From the NCBI RefSeq assembly GCF_003121985.1, contig NZ_QEWP01000007.1:1-64000 (forward strand): 64,000 bases of DNA. Reading direction: 5' to 3'. Each line of letters begins with the position of its first letter. The stretch's first letter is position 1. The DNA is from Marinilabilia rubra. Its GTDB lineage: Bacteria; Bacteroidota; Bacteroidia; Bacteroidales; Marinilabiliaceae. Under the pieces are notes generated by a model. That model did not search any database and was not told the DNA's origin. It saw nothing but the letters and a program-made list of their open reading frames with translations. Below, piece by piece: positions 1 through 10,125 of the stretch. Made by a program: the position numbers and the translations under genes.

Positions 1-511
1 GGAACAGAATGTAGAACCAAAAAATAAAACATTTTCGAGTATCCACATATTAGAAATGATAAACCAAACCTTTGATTTTGTGAATATTCCACTGCATCAA
101 TCTGCTTAGCCTGACGGCTATGCCCCAGAGGGGGCAAATCTGGATAACCCCGGGTGCAAAACCCGGGGTCGGCATAATAAATGAACCGGGTCCCCGAATG
201 GGGGCCAACTTTCAATTTGCTGATATTTTGATTTTTACAGAACTCTATCATTCTGAACGCAGTGAAGAATCTCATTGTTGATGCTCTGAAATCTATTAAT
301 GTAATTTAGGTTTAATCCTGAGTTTCCGTTATTAGCCCGCCCGAAAAGTATAATGCCATATCCTCCCTCATCTGCGCCAATCTGTAAAATCTGTGTTTAT
401 CTGTGTTCTATCCGTTCCCTCTGTTCACTTGCACTCCCTCCCAATCTCAGATAAAAATTCTAAACCAAAACCCCCAATTCTTCGTAACTTTATTTCAATA
501 AACCTCTGAAA
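1..511. repeat. Gap with REP-like GC-rich hairpins
   Basis: No convincing gene is seen. Around 116-210 there are back-to-back GC-rich hairpins: one at 121-136 with GCCCC/GGGGC arms, one at 147-169 with ACCCCGGGT-type arms around a short A-rich loop, and a weaker one at about 185-207. At 248-274 there is a copy of a short palindromic repeat (core GAACGCAGTGAAGAATCT) related to copies near 6.9, 8.3, 16.3 and 18.2 kb. At 370-415 there is a low-complexity phrase built on ATCTGTG, related to the palindrome at 12.83-12.92 kb. Confidence 0.5.
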
Positions 512-3500
512 ATGCCAAAGATTTCTGTGGTCATATTATGGATAATGCTGGTGTGCCTCCCGGCCACCGACGGGCTGGCCCAGTACTTTGGCAAAAACAA
601 ACCCTCGTACCGCACCTTTGACTTTGAACTTTCGCAAACCCCGCATTTCAACATTTACCATTATCTGGAAGATTCATCGAGGGTGAAATTCATTGGCAGT
701 CTGGCCGAGCAATGGTACAATTACCACCGGCAAATTCTGATGGAAACTTTCAACAACCGAAACCCCATCATCTTTTACCGTAATCACCCCGATTTTCAGC
801 AAACCACCGCCATCATGAGTTCCATTGGCGTGGGTACCGGCGGCGTAACTGAAGGACTTAAGCGCCGGGTGGTGATGCCCTTCTCTTTTTCGGATTACCA
901 GACGTCGCATGTGCTGGGGCACGAATTGGTACATGCCTTTCAGTACCACATTATAGAAGAGAGTGAAGACCTGAACCTGGGAGCCATTTCAAAAGTGCCG
1001 TTGTGGATGATTGAAGGGATGGCCGAGTACTTGTCGGTGGGTAATATTGATGCCTTTACCGCTGCATGGATGCGCGATGCTTTGTTGCACGACGATTTTC
1101 CCAGGCTGGAAGATATGGGACGTGGCCATTATTCACCCTACCGTTTTGGACAGGCCTTTTGGTCTTACATCGCTTCACGGTATGGCGAACAATACATCCG
1201 AAGGTTGTTTTCGGCCAGTGCCAGACAGGGCTTTTACTATGCCACGGAAGATGTGTTGGGTATTACTGTAGATTCCCTCTCGGCGGAGTGGCGGAAAACC
1301 CTTAGCCGCCAGCTTTTGTCGCCCGGAGATTCCACCTATACCATCATTGGTGAACGGCTGCTGTCCACCAGAAACTCCGGACGCTACAATCTTTCCCCAT
1401 CGGTTAGCAGCGACGGAAAACACCTGGTATTTCTGTCGGAACGTGATGTTTACTCGCTCGACTTGTTTTTGGCCGATGCCCAAACCGGCGAGATTATTGA
1501 CAAGATATACACCAGCACCCGCAACAGTGAAATTGATGCACTGGAATTTACCGAAACAGCCGGCGCATGGTCACCCGACAGCCGCTACTTTGCCTATGTG
1601 GCATATCAAAAAGGCAAAACGGTCATTCTCATACAAGATGTTAAAAAAAACAAACCACACAGTTCAATATCACCCGATGAAGTAGATGCCCTTTCTTCAC
1701 CTACTTGGGCTCCGGACGGACAAGGCATGGTATTTAGTGGGATGAACAATGGTGTCAGCAACCTTTTTTACACCGATCTTAAAACCGACAGCGTTTCCCA
1801 ACTTACTCATAATAATCATGCCTGTATGCAACCCGTCTGGACAAAGGACGGCAACTACATCTGGTACATTACTGATGAAGCTGCACCCGGTCAGTCCATA
1901 TTTTTTCCAGGGAACTTCAATCTGGCGCGGTACAATCTCACCTCATCCACATACCGGGTTTTCAACACCTTCCCGGGTGCCGGAAATCTCAATCCCATGC
2001 CGCTTGCCGGCACGCCATATGTATTTTTTCTGTCCAATGTAAACGGGCGTCGTGATTTGTTCAGTCTGAATACTGAAACCGGACAAATGAAAAGGGCCAC
2101 CGATTACGGCACAGGCATCATGGGCATGACCGAAATGTCCCCGGCTTTGAGTATTGGCGGCCACACACTTTATTATTCCATACTTCAGAATGGTAAGTTT
2201 CAGATCATAAAAGCACCGGCTCACAAGCTTCTTGAAAACGCCACTCCTGTTAATCATCAACCCTTCGATTATCGTGCCGCCAGGTTAACACCGTATTCCG
2301 AACATTTCTCGGTCGTTGACCAAAATCTGATTTTCCGTGGGGTCATCAATGCAGATAGAGAGGTGAGCCTTAAACCGGCCGAACCACGCAACCAGTTTAA
2401 GCTCGATTACATCGGCAACATGGCAGCGGGTGTAATGACCGGTCGCTTTGGCACCGGAATGGCCGGCAGCATTGAGGCGCTTTTCAGCGATGTACTGGGT
2501 CATCACCTTTTGTATGGAGGAGCCAGTATAAATGGGCGAATTTACGATTTTGGGGGCCAGGTAGCTTTGCTGAACCAAAAGCGAAGAATCAAATTAGGGG
2601 TTAGCGTTTCTCACATCCCCTACAGAATGGGGTATTACACGTATGAAGACAATGGCGCAGAAGATAACCTGGTGTACTACAGCCGCCGCATTTTTGAGGA
2701 CAAAGCCTCGGTGTTTTCTTTTCTTCCCCTCAACCGGTACAACCGTGTGGAGGCAGGGCTCTCCATGGCCCATTACAATTACCGGTACGAAAAAATAGAC
2801 GACATCGAAAATTACTATCCAACCTATCATAATTCAGGCAAAAAAATTGATGCCCCCGAAGGTTTCTGGGTGGGAAGAAGTGATGTGGCCTATGTTTTCG
2901 ACAACTCCCGTTTCGGCATTGCCTCTCCTGTTGATGGCACACGCGCCCGCTTTCAGTTTGAGCAGTTCTACAACGGAGTAGATGCACACGCCATTTTATT
3001 TGATTACCGGAAATACAAATTCATTCGCCCCTTCAGTTTTGCATTCCGCCTCTATCATTACGGCCGTTATGGTTCCGACCGCAACACGAACAGGCTCACC
3101 CGACTCTTTGCCGGTTACCCCTGGCTAATCAGGGGCTACGACACAGGAACCTTCTATGCCGATTCCACTCACAACAGCCGCAACATAGGCATCAAACACC
3201 TGATTGGCAGCAGCATAATGATCTCCAATCTGGAATGGCGCATGCCCCTTTCCGGCCCAATAGACATCGCTCCGTTGCGCTCCTCTGTAATTTTCTCCGA
3301 GATGGTTCTTTTCATGGATGCAGGCCTGGCCTGGGACGACAACAGTCACCCCGTATTATCGCTCACCACCAACAGCGACTCCCGGCGCATTCCAGTATTC
3401 AGCGCCGGCATGTCAGTGCGGTTCAGTCTGTTTGGCGTAATTGTCCTTGAACCCTATTGGGCCTTTCCCATCCATCAAAATCGAATTTTTAAGGGTCAGT

Positions 3501-3529
3501 TTGGTTTCAATGTCTTCCCAGGCTGGTGA
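512..3529 (+). CDS. Secreted metallopeptidase / TolB-like propeller / outer-membrane barrel fusion
   Basis: A 1005-aa protein whose function is not established. An N-terminal signal peptide ends near residue 24. A zinc-peptidase-like region follows: HELVH at residues 137-141, with a downstream WMIEGMAEY segment (about 165-173) that offers the glutamate third ligand, as in gluzincins of the peptidase MA type. Residues about 280-590 contain repeated WSPDSR/WAPDGQ-like motifs typical of TolB/WD40-like propeller blades. The last roughly 380 residues are rich in alternating aromatic beta strands and end in an aromatic-rich strand, resembling the surface-antigen (Omp85/BamA-like) barrel. I infer an outer-membrane-anchored enzyme or assembly factor. 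It stands alone, with no operon partner. The ATG at 512 gives a good signal peptide. Confidence 0.8.
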   Translation: MPKISVVILWIMLVCLPATDGLAQYFGKNKPSYRTFDFELSQTPHFNIYHYLEDSSRVKFIGSLAEQWYNYHRQILMETFNNRNPIIFYRNHPDFQQTTAIMSSIGVGTGGVTEGLKRRVVMPFSFSDYQTSHVLGHELVHAFQYHIIEESEDLNLGAISKVPLWMIEGMAEYLSVGNIDAFTAAWMRDALLHDDFPRLEDMGRGHYSPYRFGQAFWSYIASRYGEQYIRRLFSASARQGFYYATEDVLGITVDSLSAEWRKTLSRQLLSPGDSTYTIIGERLLSTRNSGRYNLSPSVSSDGKHLVFLSERDVYSLDLFLADAQTGEIIDKIYTSTRNSEIDALEFTETAGAWSPDSRYFAYVAYQKGKTVILIQDVKKNKPHSSISPDEVDALSSPTWAPDGQGMVFSGMNNGVSNLFYTDLKTDSVSQLTHNNHACMQPVWTKDGNYIWYITDEAAPGQSIFFPGNFNLARYNLTSSTYRVFNTFPGAGNLNPMPLAGTPYVFFLSNVNGRRDLFSLNTETGQMKRATDYGTGIMGMTEMSPALSIGGHTLYYSILQNGKFQIIKAPAHKLLENATPVNHQPFDYRAARLTPYSEHFSVVDQNLIFRGVINADREVSLKPAEPRNQFKLDYIGNMAAGVMTGRFGTGMAGSIEALFSDVLGHHLLYGGASINGRIYDFGGQVALLNQKRRIKLGVSVSHIPYRMGYYTYEDNGAEDNLVYYSRRIFEDKASVFSFLPLNRYNRVEAGLSMAHYNYRYEKIDDIENYYPTYHNSGKKIDAPEGFWVGRSDVAYVFDNSRFGIASPVDGTRARFQFEQFYNGVDAHAILFDYRKYKFIRPFSFAFRLYHYGRYGSDRNTNRLTRLFAGYPWLIRGYDTGTFYADSTHNSRNIGIKHLIGSSIMISNLEWRMPLSGPIDIAPLRSSVIFSEMVLFMDAGLAWDDNSHPVLSLTTNSDSRRIPVFSAGMSVRFSLFGVIVLEPYWAFPIHQNRIFKGQFGFNVFPGW

Positions 3530-3656
3530 TTTTACTGTTAAAAAACAACCTTTATCCCGTTATCAGAAGCCGATAAATTTTTTATCTTGTGAAAGTTTTG
3601 GCTTTTTTGACAGATTTTATAAGTTTTACAACGGCACATAAAAGCCTTTGATAAAA

Positions 3657-3828
3657 ACAGGCTGAAGGCCTGACTAATCCCAGCCCGGGGCAACGCCCCG
3701 GGGAAAGGATAATATTCATCCCCCGTTTTGTTGGCCGCAAAGCGGCCAACAAAACGGGGGGAGGAATATTGGTTTTATCATCCCGGGGCGTTGCCCCGGG
3801 CTATTTTAAGTCAGGCTTTCAGCCTGTT
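3657..3828. repeat. Large nested palindrome (about 170 bp)
   Basis: Outer arms are AGGCTGAAGGCCTGACT-like on the left and AGTCAGGCTTTCAGCCTG on the right. Inner arms AGCCCGGGGCAACGCCCCGG and its inverse at 3781-3801 are themselves hairpins. A perfect centre TTGGCCGCAAAGCGGCCAA lies at 3731-3749, flanked by AAAACGGGG-type arms. The rest of the 3530-4091 gap is AT-rich with no gene. Confidence 0.75.
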
Positions 3829-4091
3829 AGAATGCATCTTGAATCGTCAAAGCAGAATTAATCAACCCATGAAAAGGGTCCAATGCAGAGGCGTAATAAT
3901 TAAAATATTGATTTTCCGGCAATTGCCCCGAACCAGGCCTTCATTACATCGCTGGATTCCGATGGGTTAATTGGTCAAGACATCTGGAAATGCAATCAAA
4001 AAAACAGAATTGGATAGCTTAGAATGCAGTGAATAAAATATATACTGAAAATTCATTCAGAACAATTATAAATCCATAAATCTAAACTACT

Positions 4092-6386
4092 ATGTTAAAT
4101 CCAGTATTTTGGCTTGTTCCTGTCGCTTCTTTAATAGCGCTGTTCTTTGCCTGGTTTTTCTTCAAACAAATGATGAAAAATTCTGAAGGCAACGATACCA
4201 TGAAAGAGATAGCCCTTGACGTCCGCAATGGAGCTATGGCTTACCTCCGCAGCCAGTACCGAGTGGTGGCTCTTGTCTTTCTGGTACTTGTTATTTTATT
4301 GGCCATTCTGGCCTTCCTTAAAGTTCAAAACCCATTTGTACCAATTGCCTTCCTCACCGGAGGTTTCTTTTCCGGTTTGTGTGGTTACCTGGGTATGAAA
4401 ACAGCTACTTATGCCTCCGGTCGTACGGCCCAGGGAGCTTCTCAGTCGCTTAACCAGGGACTGAAGATAGCCTTCCGAAGCGGAGCCGTTATGGGACTTG
4501 TAGTGGTAGGTTTCGGCTTGCTCGACATCGCCATGTGGTTCTGGTTCCTCAATGAAGTGGTATTCACACCTGAAAACATGACCAATGGTCTTGAATTTGC
4601 CGGTTTGACCTTTGTGCATCCGGGTATCAGTGAAAAAGAAAAAATGGTAGAAATTACCGTTACCATGCTGACCTTTGGTATGGGTGCATCTACTCAGGCC
4701 CTATTTGCCCGTGTAGGTGGTGGTATCTTTACCAAGGCTGCCGATGTGGGAGCCGACCTTGTAGGAAAAGTAGAAGCCGGTATTCCGGAAGATGATCCCC
4801 GCAACCCGGCTACCATTGCTGATAACGTGGGTGATAACGTTGGTGACGTAGCAGGTATGGGTGCCGACCTTTACGAATCGTATTGCGGATCTATTCTGGC
4901 AACAGCCGCATTGGGTGCAGCTATTCCGGCACTCACGGGAGCAGAACAAATGCAGGTAGTCATGGCTCCTATGATTGTGGCTGCCGTAGGTATTCTACTC
5001 TCCATTTTAGGAATATTTATGGTACGCACCAAAGAGTCAGCCACTCAGAAAAACCTTCTGACTTCATTGCTTCTGGGAACCGGGGGCAGTTCGTTCCTCA
5101 TCCTTCTGGCCCTAGCCGCTCTGGTCTATTTAGAGTGGATTACCTGGGGTATATTCGGATCTGTTGTGGTTGGTTTGCTGGCAGGTGTAATTATCGGGCA
5201 AGGTACCGAGTACTTCACCTCTGATGAATACAAACCTACCAAAGGAATTGCCAAACAAGGCTTACAAGGTCCTGCGACCATCATTATTGAAGGTATTGCA
5301 GTGGGTATGTTCTCTACCTGGGTTCCTGTAGTTACCATTACGATTGGTATTGTTGGTGCCTTTGGTTTTGCCGGAGGATTCACCAACTTCGCAATGGGTG
5401 TATATGGTATCGGCTTTGCCGCTGTGGGAATGCTCTCTACGCTTGGTATTACACTTGCTACTGATGCGTTTGGACCAATTGCCGACAACGCAGGTGGTAA
5501 CGCAGAGATGTCGGAACTTCCCCCTGAAGTACGTGAACGTACCGATGCCCTCGATATGCTCGGAAACACGACGGCTGCAACCGGTAAAGGTTTTGCCATT
5601 GGGTCTGCAGCACTGACTGCCATGGCCCTTCTTGCTGCATATATCGAAGAAGTTCGCCTCTGGTTGGGCAAACTGGCCAAAGCATCTGCAGATGGTGTTC
5701 AGCAGGTGAATGACTACATTTTTTATCTTGCTGAAAACCCCGAACCAACAGTAGCTAAAGGACAGAAAGCCATTGAAATTTCAGAAGCCGGTATTCGTGA
5801 CTTTTCTGCGGCTTATGACCTTTCTTTATTCAACCCCATGTTGCTCAGCGGACTCTTTATCGGTGCCATGATGGCTTTCGTTTTCAGCTCATTGACTATG
5901 AAAGCAGTCGGTCGTGCAGCCGGTAAAATGGTTGATGAAGTGCGTCGCCAGTTTAAAGAAATGCCTGGCATTATGGAGCGTAAGACCAAGCCCGATTATG
6001 CACGTTGTGTCGAGATTTCCACCAAAGGTGCTCAGCGCGAGATGGTATTCCCCTCACTCCTGGCCATCATTGTGCCGGTAATTGTTGGAGTTGTGTTGGG
6101 TGTTCCCGGAGTTGTTGGTCTGTTGGCAGGCGGTCTTACCGCCGGGTTTACCCTGGCAGTAATGTTGAACAACTCAGGAGGTGCCTGGGATAATGCCAAG
6201 AAATTTATCGAAAAAGGAAACTACGGCGGGAAAAACAGTGAAGCGCACCACGCAGGTGTTGTGGGTGATACAGTTGGTGACCCGTTTAAAGATACTTCCG
6301 GACCTTCATTGAATATCCTGATCAAATTGATGACCATGGTATCAGTTGTAATGGCCGGATTAACAGTGGCATTCTCGTTGTTTTAG
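4092..6386 (+). CDS. hppA: Membrane-bound ion-translocating pyrophosphatase
   Basis: A 764-aa polytopic membrane protein that hydrolyses pyrophosphate and pumps Na+ and/or H+ across the inner membrane. The family signature [19 protein letters not shown] lies near residues 233-252, and acidic motifs near the C-terminus ([10 protein letters not shown]) complete the active site. The segment [10 protein letters not shown] near residue 490 has Ala where K+-independent enzymes have Lys, so by family knowledge this is the K+-dependent class; most Bacteroidota enzymes of this class pump Na+. Length is normal for the family, with an insertion of about 50 residues after the [10 protein letters not shown] helix. 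It is monocistronic: a strong terminator follows the stop codon. Confidence 0.97.
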   Translation: MLNPVFWLVPVASLIALFFAWFFFKQMMKNSEGNDTMKEIALDVRNGAMAYLRSQYRVVALVFLVLVILLAILAFLKVQNPFVPIAFLTGGFFSGLCGYLGMKTATYASGRTAQGASQSLNQGLKIAFRSGAVMGLVVVGFGLLDIAMWFWFLNEVVFTPENMTNGLEFAGLTFVHPGISEKEKMVEITVTMLTFGMGASTQALFARVGGGIFTKAADVGADLVGKVEAGIPEDDPRNPATIADNVGDNVGDVAGMGADLYESYCGSILATAALGAAIPALTGAEQMQVVMAPMIVAAVGILLSILGIFMVRTKESATQKNLLTSLLLGTGGSSFLILLALAALVYLEWITWGIFGSVVVGLLAGVIIGQGTEYFTSDEYKPTKGIAKQGLQGPATIIIEGIAVGMFSTWVPVVTITIGIVGAFGFAGGFTNFAMGVYGIGFAAVGMLSTLGITLATDAFGPIADNAGGNAEMSELPPEVRERTDALDMLGNTTAATGKGFAIGSAALTAMALLAAYIEEVRLWLGKLAKASADGVQQVNDYIFYLAENPEPTVAKGQKAIEISEAGIRDFSAAYDLSLFNPMLLSGLFIGAMMAFVFSSLTMKAVGRAAGKMVDEVRRQFKEMPGIMERKTKPDYARCVEISTKGAQREMVFPSLLAIIVPVIVGVVLGVPGVVGLLAGGLTAGFTLAVMLNNSGGAWDNAKKFIEKGNYGGKNSEAHHAGVVGDTVGDPFKDTSGPSLNILIKLMTMVSVVMAGLTVAFSLF

Positions 6387-6414
6387 TGACTGATAATATT
6401 TTTGCTTAAATTTG

Positions 6415-6448
6415 AAAGGTACATCTTTTAAGGGTGTACCTTTTTTTA
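6415..6448 (+). terminator. Rho-independent terminator of hppA
   Basis: Stem AAGGTACA / TGTACCTT with a short loop followed by seven T, starting 28 nt after the hppA stop codon. Confidence 0.85.
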
Positions 6449-6531
6449 TGAGGGTTCGCGAAGACAATGCACCGATATATATACAGTTTGCAGGAGGCTT
6501 GTAAAATTTCCTCGTCAAAGACGAGAGGCTA

Positions 6532-6849
6532 AGAAACTGTTAAAATTTTGTTTTTGGGAGATGTTTTTGAAGAATTGAGTTCTTAGACAAGTCAAAATTG
6601 ACACGAATAGCAACGCTATTTAGAGCCTGTCCATAAACTAAGCGTTTTTCAGGTGTTTGAACTAGAAAGTTCAAATTCAAGGCGTGTGAAAAATCTAAAC
6701 CGCAGAATACTAATGTATTTGAGGATTTAGATTTTAAGCAACAACGCAGAAGTTGGACTTTATAGACAAACACTATTTAAGGAAATTTTGATGAAGTATA
6801 AGAGCTCAAGACCAGAAAACATCCCAAAGGAAAAACTTAAACAGTTTCT
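6532..6849. repeat. MITE-like element with AGAAACTGTT inverted ends
   Basis: Left end AAGAAACTGTTAAAATTTTG and right end (read inverted) TTAGAAACTGTTTAAG share a terminal inverted repeat that continues, with mismatches, into a TTTGGGA-GATGTTTT stretch, about 35 bp in total. There is no transposase inside, so it is probably non-autonomous. A second, smaller element is nested in it (6623-6773). Hairpins with CTCGT/ACGAG arms flank it on both sides (about 6510-6526 and 6856-6873). The remainder of the 6387-7057 gap contains one copy of the palindromic TTCTTCGACAAGCTCAGAAT repeat at 6885-6945 and no gene. Confidence 0.6.
6623..6773. repeat. Small MITE with 6-bp target duplication TATTTA
   Basis: Left end GAGCCTGTCCATAAAC and right end, read inverted, GTGTTTGTCTATAAAG. 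Flanked by the direct repeats TATTTA at 6617-6622 and 6774-6779. The same ends and a matching 6-bp duplication (TACTTA) occur at 24882-24958. Confidence 0.7.
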
Positions 6850-7057
6850 AAAAACGCCTCGTTGCAAACGAGGCGTAGCAAAGTGTAATCGAAACATCTG
6901 TACATAAAACAAAAAGATTCTTCGACAAGCTCAGAATAACATTCAACATAGAAGACAGCCTCGCAAAACCAATTGTCCTGTTTCTGCCTTTTGCCTGTTG
7001 AAATCCAGCCTGACGAATACTTAAATCTTTGATCTAACAATCTAATCATCTATCAAC

Positions 7058-8017
7058 ATGAATTATTTCCAGGATATTCTCAACGCACAAAAACGCATCG
7101 AGCCATTCGTCACCGAAACGCCGGTGGTTACCAGCAATGCCCTTAACAGCATGTTTGGTGCCGAAATCTTCTTTAAGCTTGAAAATAAGCAGGAAGCGGG
7201 TGCCTTTAAATTCAGAGGCGCCACCAATGCCGTTCAGAATCTCAGCGAAGAGGAAGCCGCCAAAGGTGTTGCCACACACTCCTCAGGCAATCATGCAGCA
7301 GCTTTGGCCCTGGCTGCCAAAAACAGGGGCATTCCTGCCTATATCGTAATGCCGGAAAATACCCCGCAGATAAAAGTGGAAAACGTGAAGCGGTTTGGTG
7401 GTCAAATAACATTCTGCAAGCCGACGCTGGAGGCCAGAGAAGAGGAATTAAAACAGGTGATTGAAAAGACCGGTGCAATTTTTATTCCTCCTTACGATTA
7501 TTACGATGTCATTTGCGGACAGGGAACAGCAGCACTGGAGCTCATCGAACAGGCCGGCCCTTTTGACATCGTCATGGCCCCCGTGGGTGGCGGCGGTTTG
7601 TTAAGTGGCAGTGCCATTGCTACCAGAAAATTGCTCCCCAATGCACAAATCATTGCCGGAGAACCGGCCAATGCAGACGACGCCTGCCGATCTCTGAAAG
7701 CGGGTAAAATTATCCCTTCTAATAATCCGGACACTATTGCCGATGGTCTAAAAACATCCTTGGGAGAAAACAACTTCAAAATCATTCATGAATTTGTAGA
7801 TCACATCTTCACTGCCAAAGAAGAATCTATCCGTGCCGCCATGGTCTTACTCAGAAAGCAGGCAGGCATATTTGCGGAACCCTCTTCTGCTGTACCTCTG
7901 GCCGCCATGGCCGAAAATAAAGAGTACTTCCGGGGAAAAAGAATCGGAGTTATCATCAGTGGCGGCAACATCAGTGAAGAAACTTTCAGCATGCTGACAT
8001 ATTACCAGAATGATTAA
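7058..8017 (+). CDS. PLP-dependent threonine/serine dehydratase
   Basis: A 319-aa fold-type II PLP enzyme. The catalytic lysine is K51 in GAFKFRGA; the SSGNHAAALA motif (about residue 80) and the glycine-rich phosphate loop VGGGGLLSG (about residue 176) are intact. It has no C-terminal ACT regulatory domain, so it resembles the short catabolic threonine dehydratase/serine racemase group (TdcB-like) rather than long biosynthetic IlvA. Expected reaction: deamination of threonine to 2-oxobutanoate, with serine as alternative substrate. Propionyl-CoA from 2-oxobutanoate would feed the methylmalonyl-CoA route, but no adjacency supports this. Stand-alone gene; ATG at 7058 gives the normal N-terminus. 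Confidence 0.88.
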   Translation: MNYFQDILNAQKRIEPFVTETPVVTSNALNSMFGAEIFFKLENKQEAGAFKFRGATNAVQNLSEEEAAKGVATHSSGNHAAALALAAKNRGIPAYIVMPENTPQIKVENVKRFGGQITFCKPTLEAREEELKQVIEKTGAIFIPPYDYYDVICGQGTAALELIEQAGPFDIVMAPVGGGGLLSGSAIATRKLLPNAQIIAGEPANADDACRSLKAGKIIPSNNPDTIADGLKTSLGENNFKIIHEFVDHIFTAKEESIRAAMVLLRKQAGIFAEPSSAVPLAAMAENKEYFRGKRIGVIISGGNISEETFSMLTYYQND

Positions 8018-8078
8018 ACGCAAAGACGCGATGACGCAAAGAGAACTTTTAAACCGGATTCTTTGATGAGAGTTTCTC

Positions 8079-8114
8079 TACCCCCTGACAGGGTTTGGAA
8101 CCCTGTCAGGGGTA
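8079..8114. repeat. Near-perfect hairpin in the 8018-8396 gap
   Basis: Arms TACCCCCTGACAGGGTT and AACCCTGTCAGGGGTA around a 2-3 nt loop. It lacks a T-tract, so it is more likely a REP-type repeat than a terminator. The same gap begins with an ACGCAAAGACGCGATGACGC phrase (8018-8040) and ends with an about 73-bp palindromic repeat (8286-8358). Confidence 0.65.
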
Positions 8115-8285
8115 TGAATATCAATTTAATACTTAACACTTTTATCAGGGAAAAATTGATATTTCTTCATTGCGTTCCAATGACTGATTTTTGTTCAATC
8201 CAAAATATCAGCAATTTAGTAATTGGGCCCCCTTTGGGACTAAGGCTCAATGGGATTGCCTCAAAAGATTAAAACACCAAAAGAA

Positions 8286-8358
8286 TGTCATGTTGAGTGG
8301 AAGCGAAACATCTGTTTGTCAGGTGAAAAAATTCTTCGACTAGCTCAGAATGACATCT
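8286..8358. repeat. Palindromic TGTCATNTTGAG...CTCAGAATGACA repeat
   Basis: The ends are inverted copies (TGTCATGTTGAG / CTCAGAATGACA) enclosing GCGAAACATCTG and AAATTCTTCGAC. Related copies lie at about 6885-6945, 16330-16396 and 18207-18283, with a partial one at 248-274. All are intergenic. Confidence 0.7.
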
Positions 8359-8396
8359 AAACAGGCCTATTGAGACAACAATGGGGAATTACGATT

Positions 8397-9884
8397 CTAC
8401 AGCAACGGACTAAACAACCGGGCAAAAGACTCTTTCACCTTTTCTATATGTGGCCGGTCCATCCACTCGGGGAGTAAAATAATTTCACTGTCTGCCTGGT
8501 CTTCAAGGAAGGACTCTTTCATTTCCTGAGCAGTGGATTTATCATAAATGAATGCTGTAGATTCAAAATTCTGCTCGAAACTCCGGAAGTCCATATTGGC
8601 CGAGCCTACTATGCTGATTTTATCATCGGCCACCACGGTTTTGGAATGCAGAAATCCTTTCTGATAGAAATAGATCTGGACACCCGCTTCGAGCATCTCA
8701 CGGATATAAGATTTTGAACAAAGAAAGGTAATAAAGGCATCACTCTTTTCAGGGATAAGAATACGGACATCGACCCCGCTGAGCGCCGCCATTTTAAGAG
8801 CCAGCAAAACCCCCTCACTGGGCATAAAATAAGGCGTTGCAATATATACGTAATCTTTGGCTGTTACGATGGTCTGGAAAATTCCCATCATGATGCCCGG
8901 CCAATCGGAATCGGGCCCACTGCCAACTATCTGAATCACCTTGTTGCTAACAGGCTTACTGGGAGGAAAGTATCGGGACTCCTGCAATTCGGTCTGACTC
9001 ACAAAATACCAGTCCATCAGAAATACCGATTGCAGGGAATTTACGGCATCCCCTTCAATCATAATGTGTGTATCCCGCCAAATGCCATAAGTGGAGGCAT
9101 CGCCATCTTTGTAACGGTCGGCAATATTGTATCCACCAATAAATCCTACCTGCCCGTCGATGACCACAATTTTACGGTGATTGCGATAATTGACTTTACT
9201 GGTAAGTAAGGGGAATCGTACCTGAAGAAAGGAATACACTTCAATGCCGGCTTTACGCATCTCCTCAAAAAAGGACCCCTTCAGCTCCCAGCTACCCACA
9301 TCATCCACTATCAATCGTACTTCCACACCTCTGCGTGCCTTATCTTTGAGAATTTCTTTAATCTGATTACCGATATTATCCTCGGCAAAAATGTAATATT
9401 CGAGATGGATAAAATCTTTGGCTTTGCGCAATTCCCTAATCAGAGCTTCAAACTTATCACGACCGTTGTTCAGGAAAGTAACTTCATTCCCGGTAGTCAC
9501 CACCGCACTGCTGTTATTGAGTAACAACCTCACAATCCCTGTAGGCTCCCGGGCTATTTCGTTGCCCCCCAGATTACCATCCGTCAATTGATTAATCTGG
9601 GAATGGGCCAGATAATTCAGGCGATGATGGTTGCGCAATCCTTTACGGGCAATTATTTTTTCTTTGCGGAAATTCTGACCAAAAAAAATGTAAAAAATAA
9701 ACCCTAACCCCGGCAGCAATAATAGCACCAGCACCCAGGAGATGGTTTTCAGAGGACTCCGGTTTTCAAGAACGATAAGGATAACAACCACCAAAATACT
9801 GATTGCATAACCGATCAGAAGAAAGGGAAGAATATTATTTGTAAAAAATGCGTTCAGAAGGTTCATCATGAATAGAGTTCTCAC
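8397..9884 (-). CDS. cls: Cardiolipin synthase
   Basis: A 495-aa phospholipase-D superfamily enzyme that condenses phosphatidylglycerol to cardiolipin at the inner membrane. Two N-terminal membrane helices (about residues 14-38 and 47-70) precede two HKD motifs: HRKIVVIDG near residue 236 and HSKTVVADD near residue 412, each followed by GxxN/GSANMD. Length is normal. Two further Met codons lie within the first seven residues, so the exact start is uncertain by 15-18 nt. Monocistronic; a MITE-like repeat lies just upstream. Confidence 0.94.
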   Translation of the reverse strand: MRTLFMMNLLNAFFTNNILPFLLIGYAISILVVVILIVLENRSPLKTISWVLVLLLLPGLGFIFYIFFGQNFRKEKIIARKGLRNHHRLNYLAHSQINQLTDGNLGGNEIAREPTGIVRLLLNNSSAVVTTGNEVTFLNNGRDKFEALIRELRKAKDFIHLEYYIFAEDNIGNQIKEILKDKARRGVEVRLIVDDVGSWELKGSFFEEMRKAGIEVYSFLQVRFPLLTSKVNYRNHRKIVVIDGQVGFIGGYNIADRYKDGDASTYGIWRDTHIMIEGDAVNSLQSVFLMDWYFVSQTELQESRYFPPSKPVSNKVIQIVGSGPDSDWPGIMMGIFQTIVTAKDYVYIATPYFMPSEGVLLALKMAALSGVDVRILIPEKSDAFITFLCSKSYIREMLEAGVQIYFYQKGFLHSKTVVADDKISIVGSANMDFRSFEQNFESTAFIYDKSTAQEMKESFLEDQADSEIILLPEWMDRPHIEKVKESFARLFSPLL

Positions 9885-9898
9885 TTTTCCCCTAAGTT

Positions 9899-10125
9899 AG
9901 GGAGCGCTGAAAAACGCCTGTGTTATTAAAAATTTAAATCACATCAACAAACCCCTAAGTGAAAGGTGATTTCACACCACACCCGGATTTGTTTGCACTT
10001 AATCATATAAATCAGCTACTCAAAAGAACAAAATTTACTGCACCGCCCGAATCTCGAAGTATTTCAATACTCCTTCGATTGGGCAGCTTGAAAATTTTGC
10101 CTTTTTGACTTTTTCATCAGTCCCT
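9899..10125. repeat. MITE-like element, AGGG...CCCT ends, target duplication AAGTT
   Basis: Inverted ends AGGGAGCGCTGAAAAA and, read inverted, AGGGACTGATGAAAAA. Direct repeats AAGTT lie at 9894-9898 and 10126-10130. The interior contains a small palindrome CTCGAAGTATTTCAATACTCCTTCGA-like around 10052-10078. A related 235-bp copy is at 26917-27151. The ribD stop codon (10124-10126) overlaps its right end. Confidence 0.75.
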
